Shown here in pieces: positions 42,106-51,373 of a DNA stretch of 64,000 nucleotides. The stretch comes from Treponema socranskii subsp. socranskii VPI DR56BR1116 = ATCC 35536 (lineage in GTDB: Bacteria; Spirochaetota; Spirochaetia; Treponematales; Treponemataceae), in NCBI RefSeq assembly GCF_000468115.1, contig NZ_AVQI01000079.1, forward strand, positions 1 to 64,000, read 5' to 3'. The notes under the pieces are model-generated. The model did no database searches and had not been told where the DNA came from. It saw only the letters and a program-made list of their open reading frames with translations. A program made the translations under genes and the position numbers. How positions within the stretch are numbered: position 1 is the first letter of the stretch; each line of letters begins with the position of its first letter.

Positions 42106-42936
42106 TCACACCTCGATTTTGTGCTCCATAAGCCAACCCGTCGCTAAAAAATACACCGCGCCGAAAATCGCATAGCGCAGCGTATGATTCCACGAATAGC
42201 GCAGCACCGCTCCATAGAACGACGAGTCCCGCACCATATCGCTCACGTCGTTATCGAAGCCGAGCGTACCGATACGCATCGGAAAATAAAACAGAAAAAA
42301 GATGATTACGACGATCAAAAATTTATTCGGCTTTTTCGTGCGGATAAAAGCGGAGTACAGCGCCATTGCAAAATTGAACATCGCCTGCCAGCTCGCAAAA
42401 GAGATGACGCCCATTGCGCCGAATTGTACGAGTTCTAAAAAATGTTCGGCAAATGCAAAGCGGTACAGCTGCTTTATGCTCTCAACATAGGACATACCCG
42501 GATTGACCGAAAAGGGCAGATATTCCGAAAACGCGCCGTGAAAGAGCAGCCCCGCCGTCGGCGCCATAAACGACAGATACAACAGAGCCGGCAGCATATA
42601 GATGACGTATTCGGCAAGATTTACGAGCTGCCTCGCTCCGAGCTGCGCATAACTTCGTTCGGGCACAAGCAATGCAAGCCAGCCCGTATCGCCGAAAAGA
42701 ATCGGCTGCATATTGCCGCTTCCGCGCACCAACGCATACAGCGGGATAATCCCCATACAGCAAAATCCGATAAAATACATTGTCATGCCGAAAAGCGAAA
42801 GATGATCCGACTTCGTCTGATACGCGATAAAATTGACAAGAACCGCGCCGAGCAATACCATCGCGATGACGGCGCTCGTATACAAAATGCGCAGGCGGCT
42901 CGCTTTCCATTCCTGTTTCAACGTCGCTTGCATCAT
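42106..42936 (-). CDS. ABC-2 type transporter permease
   Basis: 276 aa with six hydrophobic segments. The N-terminus LKQEWKASRLRILYTSAVIAMVLL and overall layout fit ABC-2 exporters paired with a single ATPase. Of three possible starts the ATG at 42936 is chosen since AAGGAG is eight bases upstream; the GTG overlapping the ATPase stop is too close to that site. It works with the ATPase at 42939; cargo is unknown. Confidence 0.82.
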   Translation of the reverse strand: MMQATLKQEWKASRLRILYTSAVIAMVLLGAVLVNFIAYQTKSDHLSLFGMTMYFIGFCCMGIIPLYALVRGSGNMQPILFGDTGWLALLVPERSYAQLGARQLVNLAEYVIYMLPALLYLSFMAPTAGLLFHGAFSEYLPFSVNPGMSYVESIKQLYRFAFAEHFLELVQFGAMGVISFASWQAMFNFAMALYSAFIRTKKPNKFLIVVIIFFLFYFPMRIGTLGFDNDVSDMVRDSSFYGAVLRYSWNHTLRYAIFGAVYFLATGWLMEHKIEV

Positions 42937-42938
42937 GC

Positions 42939-43640
42939 TCACATCTCCTTAAACGTATCGATATACAGTTCGTCGATGTCCATACCGCGCCGGCTTTTCA
43001 GCACGCTTGCATCTTCATACAGCACGATTTCGCCCTTGCCGATAAAGCACACGTCGTTGAACATATGTTCGATGTCGTGCACGAGATGCGTGCTCACGAT
43101 GATCGACGAAGAAGGATTGTACGTGTTGACGATAGCCGATACGATCCTTTCCCGTGCAACGGGATCGACTCCTCCGAGCGGTTCGTCGAGCAAAAACAAT
43201 TTGGCTTTGCGGGAAAAACATAAAGTCAAATTCAGTTTTTCGATCATGCCCTTCGACATCTGCGAGACGGGAACGTTTTTTTCGAGACGGACGAAGTCGA
43301 GCATATCGAGCGCTTTGTGTACATCGAAATCGTCAAAGTAATCGCGGTAATAATCGAAAGCATCGAGCGCCGTCATGCGCTTGGGCATAATATTTCTGTC
43401 GGGTAAAAAAGACACGTACTTTTTGCTTTCAACGCCGACGGGGTTTCCGCATACACGCACTTTTCCGCCGTTCGCCTTTTGCAAGCCCGCGACGACTTTC
43501 AAAAACGTCGTTTTACCGCTGCCGTTCGGCCCCATAAGCCCGAGTATTCGCCCCGCTTCAAGCACGAACGAAATATTTTTAAGCGCGGGCTTCGCACCGT
43601 AACGCTTCGTCAGATTTTCTACAGTCAATATCGGTTCCAT
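42939..43640 (-). CDS. ABC-2 type transporter ATP-binding protein
   Basis: 233 aa. Walker A GPNGSGKTT (about 35-43), signature variant VSQMSKGMIEKL, Walker B LFLLDEPLGGVDP and switch His in VSTHLVHD. The signature is MSKGM rather than LSGGQ, as in many bacterial drug or lantibiotic exporters. Upstream is a plausible -10 TATACT about 25 bp before the ATG. No GntR regulator accompanies it. Confidence 0.87.
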   Translation of the reverse strand: MEPILTVENLTKRYGAKPALKNISFVLEAGRILGLMGPNGSGKTTFLKVVAGLQKANGGKVRVCGNPVGVESKKYVSFLPDRNIMPKRMTALDAFDYYRDYFDDFDVHKALDMLDFVRLEKNVPVSQMSKGMIEKLNLTLCFSRKAKLFLLDEPLGGVDPVARERIVSAIVNTYNPSSSIIVSTHLVHDIEHMFNDVCFIGKGEIVLYEDASVLKSRRGMDIDELYIDTFKEM

Positions 43641-43750
43641 AGCTGTACGGACAGTATAGCGAATTTACGTGCGGTGTGCTATGACGCGCTTTGCAGATTC
43701 GGGAGAAAAATCCGGAAAAACCGTATTTTTCGAAAACACCGTTATACTTA

Positions 43751-45133
43751 TTATATATCGATAACTTTACGATTAAGAATACGTACTAATTGACGAAACG
43801 CACCTGTAATTTCAAATCCGCTTTTATATAATTTTACAATTGCATCACCGTTTCTGTATCCCAATATTGCAGTCGTCAATCTTTTAAATTTTAAAATCAA
43901 CTCATCTTTTGTAGCCGGTAAATCAGGGCCCCACGGTAATCCGCCTGTTTTTTCGACATAACTCCCGTCATCGAAGCGCACCGCAAGCGTAATCTGAAAT
44001 CGCTCCGGAAATAATTTCTCCGCCTCATCGTCTTCTGCAATTTTTATCATATCCGCTGTTTTTCGAATAGCAGCACTTGTACGAAATGTATCTGAAAATT
44101 CCTCAATACCGCATCTGTGATGTAATAACATCGCTGCAAGCGTATACGGAATGCTGTATTGCGCTTTAACCGTTTGGGAATAATCACCGCGCGTATTATA
44201 TAAATTAATAAACTTCGGTCCTCGAACAATAATCTGCGTTATATTTTTATTGCTGTTTTCCGCCAATATTTTTTCCAACAGATATAAAGGTGCATGAAGC
44301 CATCGACAACACGGATAGGGTTTAAAATAACTCTGCAGCAGCATATATTCTTTTCCCAAATTTGCAAGCGCATTTGCTCTCTTTTCATCGGAAAGCGGCC
44401 GTCCCGACAGAACGACACCGAGCCCGTCGACGGATTCAAATACATCGATATCTCCGCCGACATCGGTACGTGCCAACTCCATCAAGCGAATGCCGAGAAA
44501 ATTCGGCCATCCCGAATACATACTTTTTATTCGGGCGCCGCTAACTGCCGTACTGTACGGACTTATCGAAGCCAATCCTCCATTCGCCAAACCCTTTGCA
44601 ATCTGCTCAGAATTGAGTTTCATAATCTTGGCAACCCCGGCTGCAGCGGCATAAAAACCCATCGCTCCGGGAAAATGGATTTTATGTTCCAACATGGACT
44701 TCGAATATATCCTACTAATCCGCGTTCCGACTTCATAGGCACAGACGACCGCTGCAATAATATCCTTTTCGCTTGCTTTGTATTTTTCCGCAACTGAAAA
44801 GATCGCCGGAATAGACGAACTGCCCCAATGACCGGCAAGTGATACGCCGTCGTCATATTCCAGCGAATAACCGCAATACCCCATAGCCAAAGCAGCTTCA
44901 TCGGAAGACAATCGTTTTCCTGTCCCCCACAGAGATGAATCTTTTCCGGCTGAATGTTCTATGGCAAATCTCAGTATTTTTTTATTATTAAAATCGGCAA
45001 GAGCGCCGTAGTAACATCCGATAAAGTCGAAAATGACATCATTTGCTTTTGAAATTACTTTCGGAGGTAAATCTTCATATTTCAGATTTGCCGTAAAATC
45101 TGCAAGAATGCTCAAAAGCGTGTCATTTCGCAT
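43751..45133 (-). CDS. MmgE/PrpD family protein
   Basis: 460 aa. Opening LSILADFTANLKYEDLPPKVISKANDVIFD with the FIGCYYGALAD continuation, GYCGYSLEYDDGV and AGHWGSSSIPAIFSVAEKY are the core of this all-helical dehydratase/decarboxylase-like family (2-methylcitrate dehydratase, cis-aconitate decarboxylase). Actual substrate unknown, probably a tricarboxylate or similar acid. It lies 9 bp after the EPSP-synthase gene and is the last of three co-oriented genes headed by a TctA remnant. Confidence 0.87.
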   Translation of the reverse strand: MRNDTLLSILADFTANLKYEDLPPKVISKANDVIFDFIGCYYGALADFNNKKILRFAIEHSAGKDSSLWGTGKRLSSDEAALAMGYCGYSLEYDDGVSLAGHWGSSSIPAIFSVAEKYKASEKDIIAAVVCAYEVGTRISRIYSKSMLEHKIHFPGAMGFYAAAAGVAKIMKLNSEQIAKGLANGGLASISPYSTAVSGARIKSMYSGWPNFLGIRLMELARTDVGGDIDVFESVDGLGVVLSGRPLSDEKRANALANLGKEYMLLQSYFKPYPCCRWLHAPLYLLEKILAENSNKNITQIIVRGPKFINLYNTRGDYSQTVKAQYSIPYTLAAMLLHHRCGIEEFSDTFRTSAAIRKTADMIKIAEDDEAEKLFPERFQITLAVRFDDGSYVEKTGGLPWGPDLPATKDELILKFKRLTTAILGYRNGDAIVKLYKSGFEITGAFRQLVRILNRKVIDI

Positions 45134-45142
45134 AACAATTTC

Positions 45143-46444
45143 TCATTTTATTTTATACCCTGCACCGATTCCATTCATACTCTCATAAAAATGCGGAAAC
45201 GAAACGGAACAACATTCTGCATTATTAATAACTATTGCGTATTCGGGAGGTAATGCCAACCCGCATACGGCAAACGCCATCGCAATACGATGATCATCGT
45301 AACTTTCAATACTTCCTCCGTGTATTCCTTGCCCTCCCATACCGTTTACTTCCAGATAATCGGTACCTTCCGTACAGATGACACCGAGTTTTGTCAGTTC
45401 TTTCCGCATCAACGTGATGCGATCCGTCTCCTTTAAACGACAAACGCCTATGTTTGTAAATTGAGAACGCCCGTGCGCAAATGCCGCAGCTATCGATAGA
45501 ACAGGCAACGCATCGGGAAAATCGGATAACGATGCCGTAATTCCATGTAATTCATTTGTCGGATGAACAATTAACCGAGCGTTGACCGTATCCGTTTCGA
45601 TGTGCGCTCCCATTTCATTCAATAAATCAATTATCGCTTTATCCCCTTGCGTAGATGACATATCGATGTTGTCGATCACAATTTCGGAATGAGTCAATAT
45701 ACCTGCAACAACGGGAAATGCCACACTTTCCCAATCGGATGGAATTGTTTTATCAAATGGCAAAAAAGTATTCGATCCTGTAATTTCAGACCATACATAA
45801 TTTTCATGATCATATTCGACATGAACGCCGAGAGATTCCAGCCATCCGACAGTCATTTTAACGAACGGAATTTCTCCGGGATCGCTTAGCTCGATACGGG
45901 TAATCCCTTCCGTCAATGCTGCGGCCATAAGCGTACCGCTCACATGTTGAGATAAGGTACCTTTCAGACGCACAAGCCCGGAACGGATAGGCCCTTCTAT
46001 AATCACCGGAGGAGCATCGATACCTTTTCTCGTTGCAAACGCTTTCGCTCCCAACTGCCTAAACCCTTGCAGTTCATCTTCCAACGGACGCTTACAAATT
46101 GATGCATCTCCTGTAATCACCGAATAACCGTGCAGCGTCGCTGCAATGCCTGCGCTAAAACTTAATAACGTCCCGCTGTTACCGACATCGATCACAAACG
46201 ACGGTTGCGGCCATTTCGAACCGATTCCTTTAACAATCCATTCATTATTCCGCATATCGACGGAACAACCGAAATTCCGAATCATTTTTACGGCACTGAG
46301 ACAATCTTCGCTGGCTACCGGATTGTATATGTGACTGGTACCGTCTGCAAGACCGGCAAAAAGACATGCGCGTATCGTATGACTTTTACTTCCGGGTACC
46401 GTAATTGAGCCTGTCAACGATGCTTTACTCGCTACTACCTGCAT
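45143..46444 (-). CDS. aroA: 3-phosphoshikimate 1-carboxyvinyltransferase (EPSP synthase) family
   Basis: 433 aa. Diagnostic blocks: PGSKSHTIRACLFAGLADG, DVGNSGTLLSFSAGIAATL, TGDASICKRPLEDELQGFRQLGA, LPVLSIAAAFAHG and CRLKETDRITLMRKEL. The usual NAGTA motif reads GNSGT, as in class II-like enzymes. No other shikimate gene is near; linked to MmgE/PrpD and a TctA fragment it may serve a side pathway using an enolpyruvyl transfer. It overlaps the TctA remnant by 10 bp. Confidence 0.83.
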   Translation of the reverse strand: MQVVASKASLTGSITVPGSKSHTIRACLFAGLADGTSHIYNPVASEDCLSAVKMIRNFGCSVDMRNNEWIVKGIGSKWPQPSFVIDVGNSGTLLSFSAGIAATLHGYSVITGDASICKRPLEDELQGFRQLGAKAFATRKGIDAPPVIIEGPIRSGLVRLKGTLSQHVSGTLMAAALTEGITRIELSDPGEIPFVKMTVGWLESLGVHVEYDHENYVWSEITGSNTFLPFDKTIPSDWESVAFPVVAGILTHSEIVIDNIDMSSTQGDKAIIDLLNEMGAHIETDTVNARLIVHPTNELHGITASLSDFPDALPVLSIAAAFAHGRSQFTNIGVCRLKETDRITLMRKELTKLGVICTEGTDYLEVNGMGGQGIHGGSIESYDDHRIAMAFAVCGLALPPEYAIVINNAECCSVSFPHFYESMNGIGAGYKIK

Positions 46445-46674
46445 ATAGTAAACCTCATTTTTCCGATTATTGCTTTAATTTTATCCGAACTTGCCAACAG
46501 CGAAACTAAAATCAAAAACGATAGAATAATTGTTATCGGATGAAAAAACATATTTCCGAAAGGATTATCCGAATTTCGAGAAAGCGACATCGCACGACGG
46601 AAATTGCTGTCCATAAGCTGGCCTAAAACCATTCCGAGAACGGTTGACGCAGGAGAATAATCATGCCGCTTCAT
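46435..46674 (-). pseudogene. C-terminal remnant of a TctA permease
   Basis: 79 codons. YSPASTVLGMVLGQLMDSNFRRAMSLS aligns with the end of the TctA at 35059-36585 (PTGPFVLGLLLGNMMEANFRRALVMS), and the final helix plus basic tail follow. About 430 N-terminal residues are missing, so it cannot transport. It marks a deletion or rearrangement junction near 46.67 kb and suggests that the EPSP-synthase and MmgE genes once formed an operon with a Tct system. Confidence 0.82.
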
Positions 46675-46757
46675 ATTTCTTTGTATTACAATATTGCAAT
46701 GAATATTTCTTCAATCGATTCCTTCAGCTTGGACAGCTCTTTAAAAAATACGCGCGT

Positions 46758-47174
46758 TTACGAACACACGGCCGCGATATCGAGTTTTTCGAGATTCCGC
46801 TTTTTTTTCGCAGCGAGTATGACGGAGAGGCCGGCGGCAAAGAGGAAAACGAGTACGCACAGCGCACGCAGCTGTTCGGTCACAGGTACATTGAAGACAA
46901 CGGCGATCGGGGCTGCCGCGAAAAATCCCAAGACGGCGGCAAGCACGGGAACGGCGAGCGACACAAAGCTTTGCCGCGCTTCGTCTTTTGCGGACAGGCC
47001 GATGCGCACTTTTTGTCCGGGCTTTACATCGAAGCGTTTCGTATTTGCCACGGTGATGTGGAGCGCGCATGCTTTGCAGTTCGCGTGACAGGTTGCGCAC
47101 GCGCTGCCGTTTTCCGCAGGTGTTACGGTTACCGCGTCCGAGTCCGCTGCGGTGACGATGTACTGTGTATTCAT
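46758..47174 (-). CDS. RseC/MucC-like membrane protein
   Basis: 138 aa from ATG 47174 (overlapping the TPR stop by 4 bp). A cytoplasmic N-terminal part has four cysteines, CATCHANCKAC (C-x2-C-x3-C-x2-C), followed by two membrane helices (about 70-90 and 95-115) and a KKKR tail: the layout of RseC proteins linked to SoxR reduction and Rnf complexes. Likely binds a metal or Fe-S cluster. Confidence 0.8.
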   Translation of the reverse strand: MNTQYIVTAADSDAVTVTPAENGSACATCHANCKACALHITVANTKRFDVKPGQKVRIGLSAKDEARQSFVSLAVPVLAAVLGFFAAAPIAVVFNVPVTEQLRALCVLVFLFAAGLSVILAAKKKRNLEKLDIAAVCS

Positions 47175-47707
47175 TTCGGCGCTCCGTGTTTTTCGATCTC
47201 TTTCATACGCCTCGAACACTCCGCTTCGCCCTTTCCGTTTCCGAGTTCTTTGTACGTGTCGCGGAGATTGAAAAGCGCGTCGTAATAATACGGATTGAGA
47301 GATGCGGCGTGTTCGAATGCATCGCAAGCGGCGGTAAGCATTTGCCGGTTAAAGTAGATAACGCCGAGCGTGTTCCACAGATGCGGATTTTCCGGATTGT
47401 ACGCGAGTCCCTCTTGGCAATAATAGAGCGCGGCGGCAAAATCGCCGAGCCCGAAACACACGAGCGAAAGCGCTTCGACGATCTCTTCATCGGTATAGTT
47501 TTGTGCATAGGCTTTTGTGAGCGCTCCGCGCGCATTCGCCAAATTACCCGCGTCGCGGTACGTGACACCGAGGTTAAACCATAAAAGCGAATTGTCGTTT
47601 TCTATCGTGAGGGCACGCACAAAGCATGCGATCGCTTCGGTGTAGTCTCCGTGCGAAGCGAGGATGATCGCCTGATTGTTGAGCTTTTCCGCGGTTTCGT
47701 TAAGCAT
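47171..47707 (-). CDS. Tetratricopeptide-repeat protein
   Basis: 178 aa with about four TPR units (for example ALTIENDNSLLWFNLGVTYRD and GLAYNPENPHLWNTLGVIYFN). A scaffold for protein contacts; partners unknown. The ATG at 47707 overlaps the polyprenyl-synthase stop by 8 bp, and its stop overlaps the RseC-like gene by 4 bp. Confidence 0.85.
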   Translation of the reverse strand: MLNETAEKLNNQAIILASHGDYTEAIACFVRALTIENDNSLLWFNLGVTYRDAGNLANARGALTKAYAQNYTDEEIVEALSLVCFGLGDFAAALYYCQEGLAYNPENPHLWNTLGVIYFNRQMLTAACDAFEHAASLNPYYYDALFNLRDTYKELGNGKGEAECSRRMKEIEKHGAPK

Positions 47708-48803
47708 GCATTTTCTCCCGTACATAATCCGATTCCTGTTTTTTTATCATTGAAGCGAATAAATCGATGATCAGCTGCGGCGTTTCGGCTTCGCTCGATG
47801 CGCCGTAAAGCGCGGCAAGTTCGGCGCTCTTTTCTCGAACGAGTGTTTTTCCTTTTTCAAATGCCCTTTCGACGGCGCCGCTTTGTTCGAGCAGCGAAAT
47901 GCACGCTTCGACCGCCGGCGAATCGATGCCGTCTCTCTGCGCTTCGGCAAAAAATCGTGCGATGCGCGCTTTATCTCCGGGGTGCGATTCTATGTGCAGC
48001 AGCACCGGCAGACTTTTTTTCCCTTCGACGATGTCGTCGCCGCGTTTTTTGCCGGGGTTTCCCGTCGTGAGATTTTGCACGTCGTCGAGTATTTGAAAGG
48101 CCTCTCCGATTTCGGCGGCCGTCTTTCCGGAGCGCTCGATCTCTTCATCACTGCCGCCGCCGGCAAGCGTACCCGCTTTTGCCGCGAAGGAAGCGAGAGT
48201 CCCCGTTTTATTTTGCACCATCGCCGAATACTCTTCGATCGACGGAAAAAGCTCCCGATTTTTGTGCCACAAAATGTCGGCTGCCTGCCCGAGGTGGAGG
48301 CGGCGCACTTCGTTTGCGTAAAGCGCGTAGAGTTTTGCCTTTACTTCGGGGGAAACTGTGAGGCGGTCAACGCACACGGGCGCTTCGAAATAGAGCCACG
48401 AAGCCGCATTGAGCGCGGCGTCGATACCGTATGAGATGTGCGCTGCGGGCTTTCCGCGCCGCATATCGGACGAATCTTCGATATCGTCGTGGATGAGGCT
48501 TGCCGTGTGCACGAATTCGACGAGCGGAGAAAGCGAATACGTTTCGTCTTCGCTAAGCAGAGAACGGCTGCCGTAAAAAGCGCGCGCGTGTTCGGCGCAC
48601 AGCACGAGCAAAAGCGGCCGCCAGCGTTTTCCTCCGAGCGTGATGAGACTTTTGCACGGATCGGTGAGGCAGTCGATGTGTGTGTCCCGAACGCCGCTTG
48701 AAAGAGAGCCGAAAGAGGCGAGCTTCCACGCCGCATCCGATGCAAGCGCGTTTTCGAGAGAAGCTTCGATCCGTGCAAGGCGTGAAGAAAATACGCTGTC
48801 CAT
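47700..48803 (-). CDS. Polyprenyl diphosphate synthase
   Basis: 367 aa trans-isoprenyl diphosphate synthase. GGKRWRPLLL, first Asp-rich motif HTASLIHDDIEDSSDMRRGKP and second AFQILDDVQNLTTGN (DDxQN) bind Mg-diphosphate and allylic substrate. It makes a C15-C40+ prenyl chain, probably for quinone or undecaprenyl-like lipid. ATG 48803 gives the family start; it heads a three-gene overlapping operon. Confidence 0.9.
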   Translation of the reverse strand: MDSVFSSRLARIEASLENALASDAAWKLASFGSLSSGVRDTHIDCLTDPCKSLITLGGKRWRPLLLVLCAEHARAFYGSRSLLSEDETYSLSPLVEFVHTASLIHDDIEDSSDMRRGKPAAHISYGIDAALNAASWLYFEAPVCVDRLTVSPEVKAKLYALYANEVRRLHLGQAADILWHKNRELFPSIEEYSAMVQNKTGTLASFAAKAGTLAGGGSDEEIERSGKTAAEIGEAFQILDDVQNLTTGNPGKKRGDDIVEGKKSLPVLLHIESHPGDKARIARFFAEAQRDGIDSPAVEACISLLEQSGAVERAFEKGKTLVREKSAELAALYGASSEAETPQLIIDLFASMIKKQESDYVREKMHA

Positions 48804-48914
48804 ACTTATAATATACAACATTAACGGAACGCAAACAACGCCTTTGTTCGGATACGCTTGCTCGGGGCAGAAAACTTCGCGCGCGTTGTAAGTCGCGCGG
48901 CGAACACATCTCTG

Positions 48915-49526
48915 TCAGCGCTTTATGCCTATGATTAAAAACACGGGAAATTCCTTTACGCTTCCCCGTACCGTCTTTGAATCGACATGAACGGTTTCGT
49001 TGTATATAATGCTTATCCCTCCTGCGCTCAGGTTTCCGGTTATAACGTTGCGCTCTATTCCGTTATGGGGCGCGACATCGGGATAATGAAAGCTGCCGTC
49101 TTCAACATCGAGATCGGAAAAGCAGATGTATCCGCCCGGTAAAAGATTTTCGGCCAAAGCGCGCACGGTTTTGCCCGTATCCGCTATATGGTGCATAGCC
49201 ATCAGCGAAACGACGATATTGAACTTTTCGCTTATTGCGTTTTCGTTTACGTTAAGCGTTTTATAATTTTGTATGTAAAACCGGCCGGCTTTTTTACTAA
49301 TTTGTTCCAGCATACCTTTTGACGTATCCGCAAAGGTAACGGTCTTTACTTTGTCGATAAAATTAAAACCCAATAAGCCCGTTCCGCAGCCGAAATCCAG
49401 CACCGTATCGGTATCGTTTATTGCGATGAGTTCCGCGATTTTGCGATATATTTTTTCGGCCCTTTTTACGCTTGCCTCATGAGCATCCCATTTTTCCGCT
49501 CTTTCATCAAAATACTGTGTATTCAT
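48915..49526 (-). CDS. Class I SAM-dependent methyltransferase
   Basis: 203 aa. SAM motif I VLDFGCGTGLLGFNFID, motif II-like TFADTSKGMLEQI, and motif IV region FNIVVSLMAMHHIAD. ATG 49526 is preferred to the upstream M since sequence before it is low-complexity and without family similarity. Substrate unknown; monocistronic. Confidence 0.87.
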   Translation of the reverse strand: MNTQYFDERAEKWDAHEASVKRAEKIYRKIAELIAINDTDTVLDFGCGTGLLGFNFIDKVKTVTFADTSKGMLEQISKKAGRFYIQNYKTLNVNENAISEKFNIVVSLMAMHHIADTGKTVRALAENLLPGGYICFSDLDVEDGSFHYPDVAPHNGIERNVITGNLSAGGISIIYNETVHVDSKTVRGSVKEFPVFLIIGIKR

Positions 49527-49620
49527 GCAATTTTTCTTTTGCCGCAAATACATCTTACGGAGAAAAACGGCCAAGCCGTTTTTCTCTCATAGGAAACGCG
49601 CGAACGCCTATTGCCCGCCT

Positions 49621-50568
49621 TTACTTCGCTTTTTCAGGATGCCGGCTTGCGAGAAAGTTCGCGTACACGGCGCCTGAAATATTGTGCCACACGCTGAACA
49701 CGGCTCCCGGAATCGTCGCGAGCGGATACTGTACAAAATGCGTCGCCGCAAGCGATGTCGCAAGTCCCGAATTCTGCATACCGACTTCGATCGAAAGCGC
49801 GCGGCACTTCGTCGTGTTGAGGCGGAGCAATTTTCCGACGCCGAATCCCGCCGCGTAGCCGAGCAGATTGTGAAGCACGACGACGATGACGACTAAAGCG
49901 CCGACCGTTTTGAGGCGCGCGGAATTTGCGGACACGACGCTTGCAATAATCATGATGATCGCAACCGTCGAAATAAGCGGAAGAATGCGCACGATCGCGC
50001 GCGTTACTTTTCCGAAAAAATAATTGCACACCAAACCGAGTGTGATCGGAAGGAGCACGACTTTTACGATCGACAAAAACATCGCGACGGCATTGACATC
50101 GACACGCTGACCCGCGTACAGGAGCGTCAAAAGCGGCGTCATAAACGGTGCAAACAGCGTCGACACAGCAGTCATGCCGACCGACAGCGGAACGTCACCT
50201 TTTGAAAGATAAGTCATCACGTTCGACGAGGTACCGCCGGGACAGGTGCCGACGAGGATAACGCCGACGGCGATTTCCGTCGGCAAATTAAACGCTTTCG
50301 CCAAAAGAAAGGCGATAAGCGGCATGAGCGTAAACTGCGCGGCAAAACCGATGATGATATCTTTCGGCCGGCTGAACACGACTTTAAAATCGTCCATCTT
50401 GAGCGTAAGACCCATGCCGAACATGACGATGCCGAGCAGCCAATTTATCCAGCTCGTTTTAATCCACAAACAGGTCTGCGGCGCAAACAGCGCAAGAGCG
50501 GCAACCGCAATGACGATGAGCGCCATCCATTTACCGAAAAATGTGCTTACCTTTTCGAGAAATTCCAT
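49621..50568 (-). CDS. Bile acid:sodium symporter (BASS) family transporter
   Basis: 315 aa, nine to ten helices. GTCPGGTSSNVMTYLSKGDVPLSVGMT and the EVGMQNSGLATSLAATHF segment are the crossing-helix Na+-binding motifs of BASS proteins. Imports an organic anion (bile acid, pantoate, 2-keto acid) with Na+. A promoter (TTTACA, 18 bp, TAAAAT) with an imperfect TTAGC-N4-type palindrome lies at 50617-50646. Confidence 0.9.
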   Translation of the reverse strand: MEFLEKVSTFFGKWMALIVIAVAALALFAPQTCLWIKTSWINWLLGIVMFGMGLTLKMDDFKVVFSRPKDIIIGFAAQFTLMPLIAFLLAKAFNLPTEIAVGVILVGTCPGGTSSNVMTYLSKGDVPLSVGMTAVSTLFAPFMTPLLTLLYAGQRVDVNAVAMFLSIVKVVLLPITLGLVCNYFFGKVTRAIVRILPLISTVAIIMIIASVVSANSARLKTVGALVVIVVVLHNLLGYAAGFGVGKLLRLNTTKCRALSIEVGMQNSGLATSLAATHFVQYPLATIPGAVFSVWHNISGAVYANFLASRHPEKAK

Positions 50569-50616
50569 ACAAGTACATCCTTTACGTGCTTTTAAATATT
50601 TTAATTATATTAAAGT

Positions 50617-50646
50617 ATTTTAGCATAAATTAAACAGCAATGTAAA
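50617..50646 (-). promoter_or_regulatory. BASS gene promoter with TTAGCATAAATTAA palindrome
   Basis: On the minus strand TTTACA (50646-50641), 18 bp, TAAAAT (50622-50617). The motif at 50620-50633 differs from TTAGCATAAGCTAA in two bases and again overlaps the -10. Confidence 0.4.
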
Positions 50647-50741
50647 GTAGAATTCATAGATTTTTCAGTTCAATGATACGCCTTAAAGTCTCACCACGGA
50701 GTTTCGCCCCTCTGCAGCAATCGTTTCGGATGTTATTCGTT

Positions 50742-51284
50742 TTACATGCAGCGTTCAACGCACGCTTCGACATCGTCCATAGATGCCGTCGGCTCGAAAC
50801 GTGAGACGACGGTGCCGTCCCGTGCGATGACGAACTTCGTAAAATTCCATTTGATGTCGGGATTGTCTTTGTAGCCGCTGTCGATTTTTGCAAGCAACGC
50901 GTCCAGTTTCGCAGCCGTTTTTCCGTCGCCGAAACCTTCGAATTTCTTTTGCGTTTTCAAATACGCATAGAGCGGTAACGCGTTCGACCCGTTGACGTCG
51001 GATTTTTTCATCTGCGGAAATTTTGTGTCGTAATGCAGCGTACAGAATTCGCGGATATCTTCGTCCGTACCCGGCGCTTGTCCGCCGAATTGATTGCACG
51101 GCACATCGATTATTTCCAAGCCCGAGTCGTGATATTTTTCGTACATCGCTTCGAGTTCTTTGTAGTGCGGCGTAAATCCGCAGCCCGTCGCCGTATTTAC
51201 GATGAGCATCACTTTGCCTTTGTAATCGCCGAGCGAAATATCGTTTCCGTTCGCATCCTGTACCGAATAATCATAGATCGTCAT
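50742..51284 (-). CDS. Glutathione peroxidase family protein, cysteine type
   Basis: 180 aa thiol peroxidase. NTATGCGFTPHYKELEAMY holds the peroxidatic residue as Cys (TGC codon), with DVPCNQFGGQAPG and IKWNFTKFVIARDG (Gln and Trp of the triad). It detoxifies peroxides, most likely with thioredoxin. The homologue in Treponema denticola is known as a selenoprotein; here no UGA is used. Confidence 0.92.
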   Translation of the reverse strand: MTIYDYSVQDANGNDISLGDYKGKVMLIVNTATGCGFTPHYKELEAMYEKYHDSGLEIIDVPCNQFGGQAPGTDEDIREFCTLHYDTKFPQMKKSDVNGSNALPLYAYLKTQKKFEGFGDGKTAAKLDALLAKIDSGYKDNPDIKWNFTKFVIARDGTVVSRFEPTASMDDVEACVERCM

Positions 51285-51373
51285 TTTACACCTCCGTAAT
51301 CAAAGATATTTTTCAATTTCATTTTCCCGAACAGCCGATATATATCGAAATCCGCGTCGAAAAACCGTACGAT

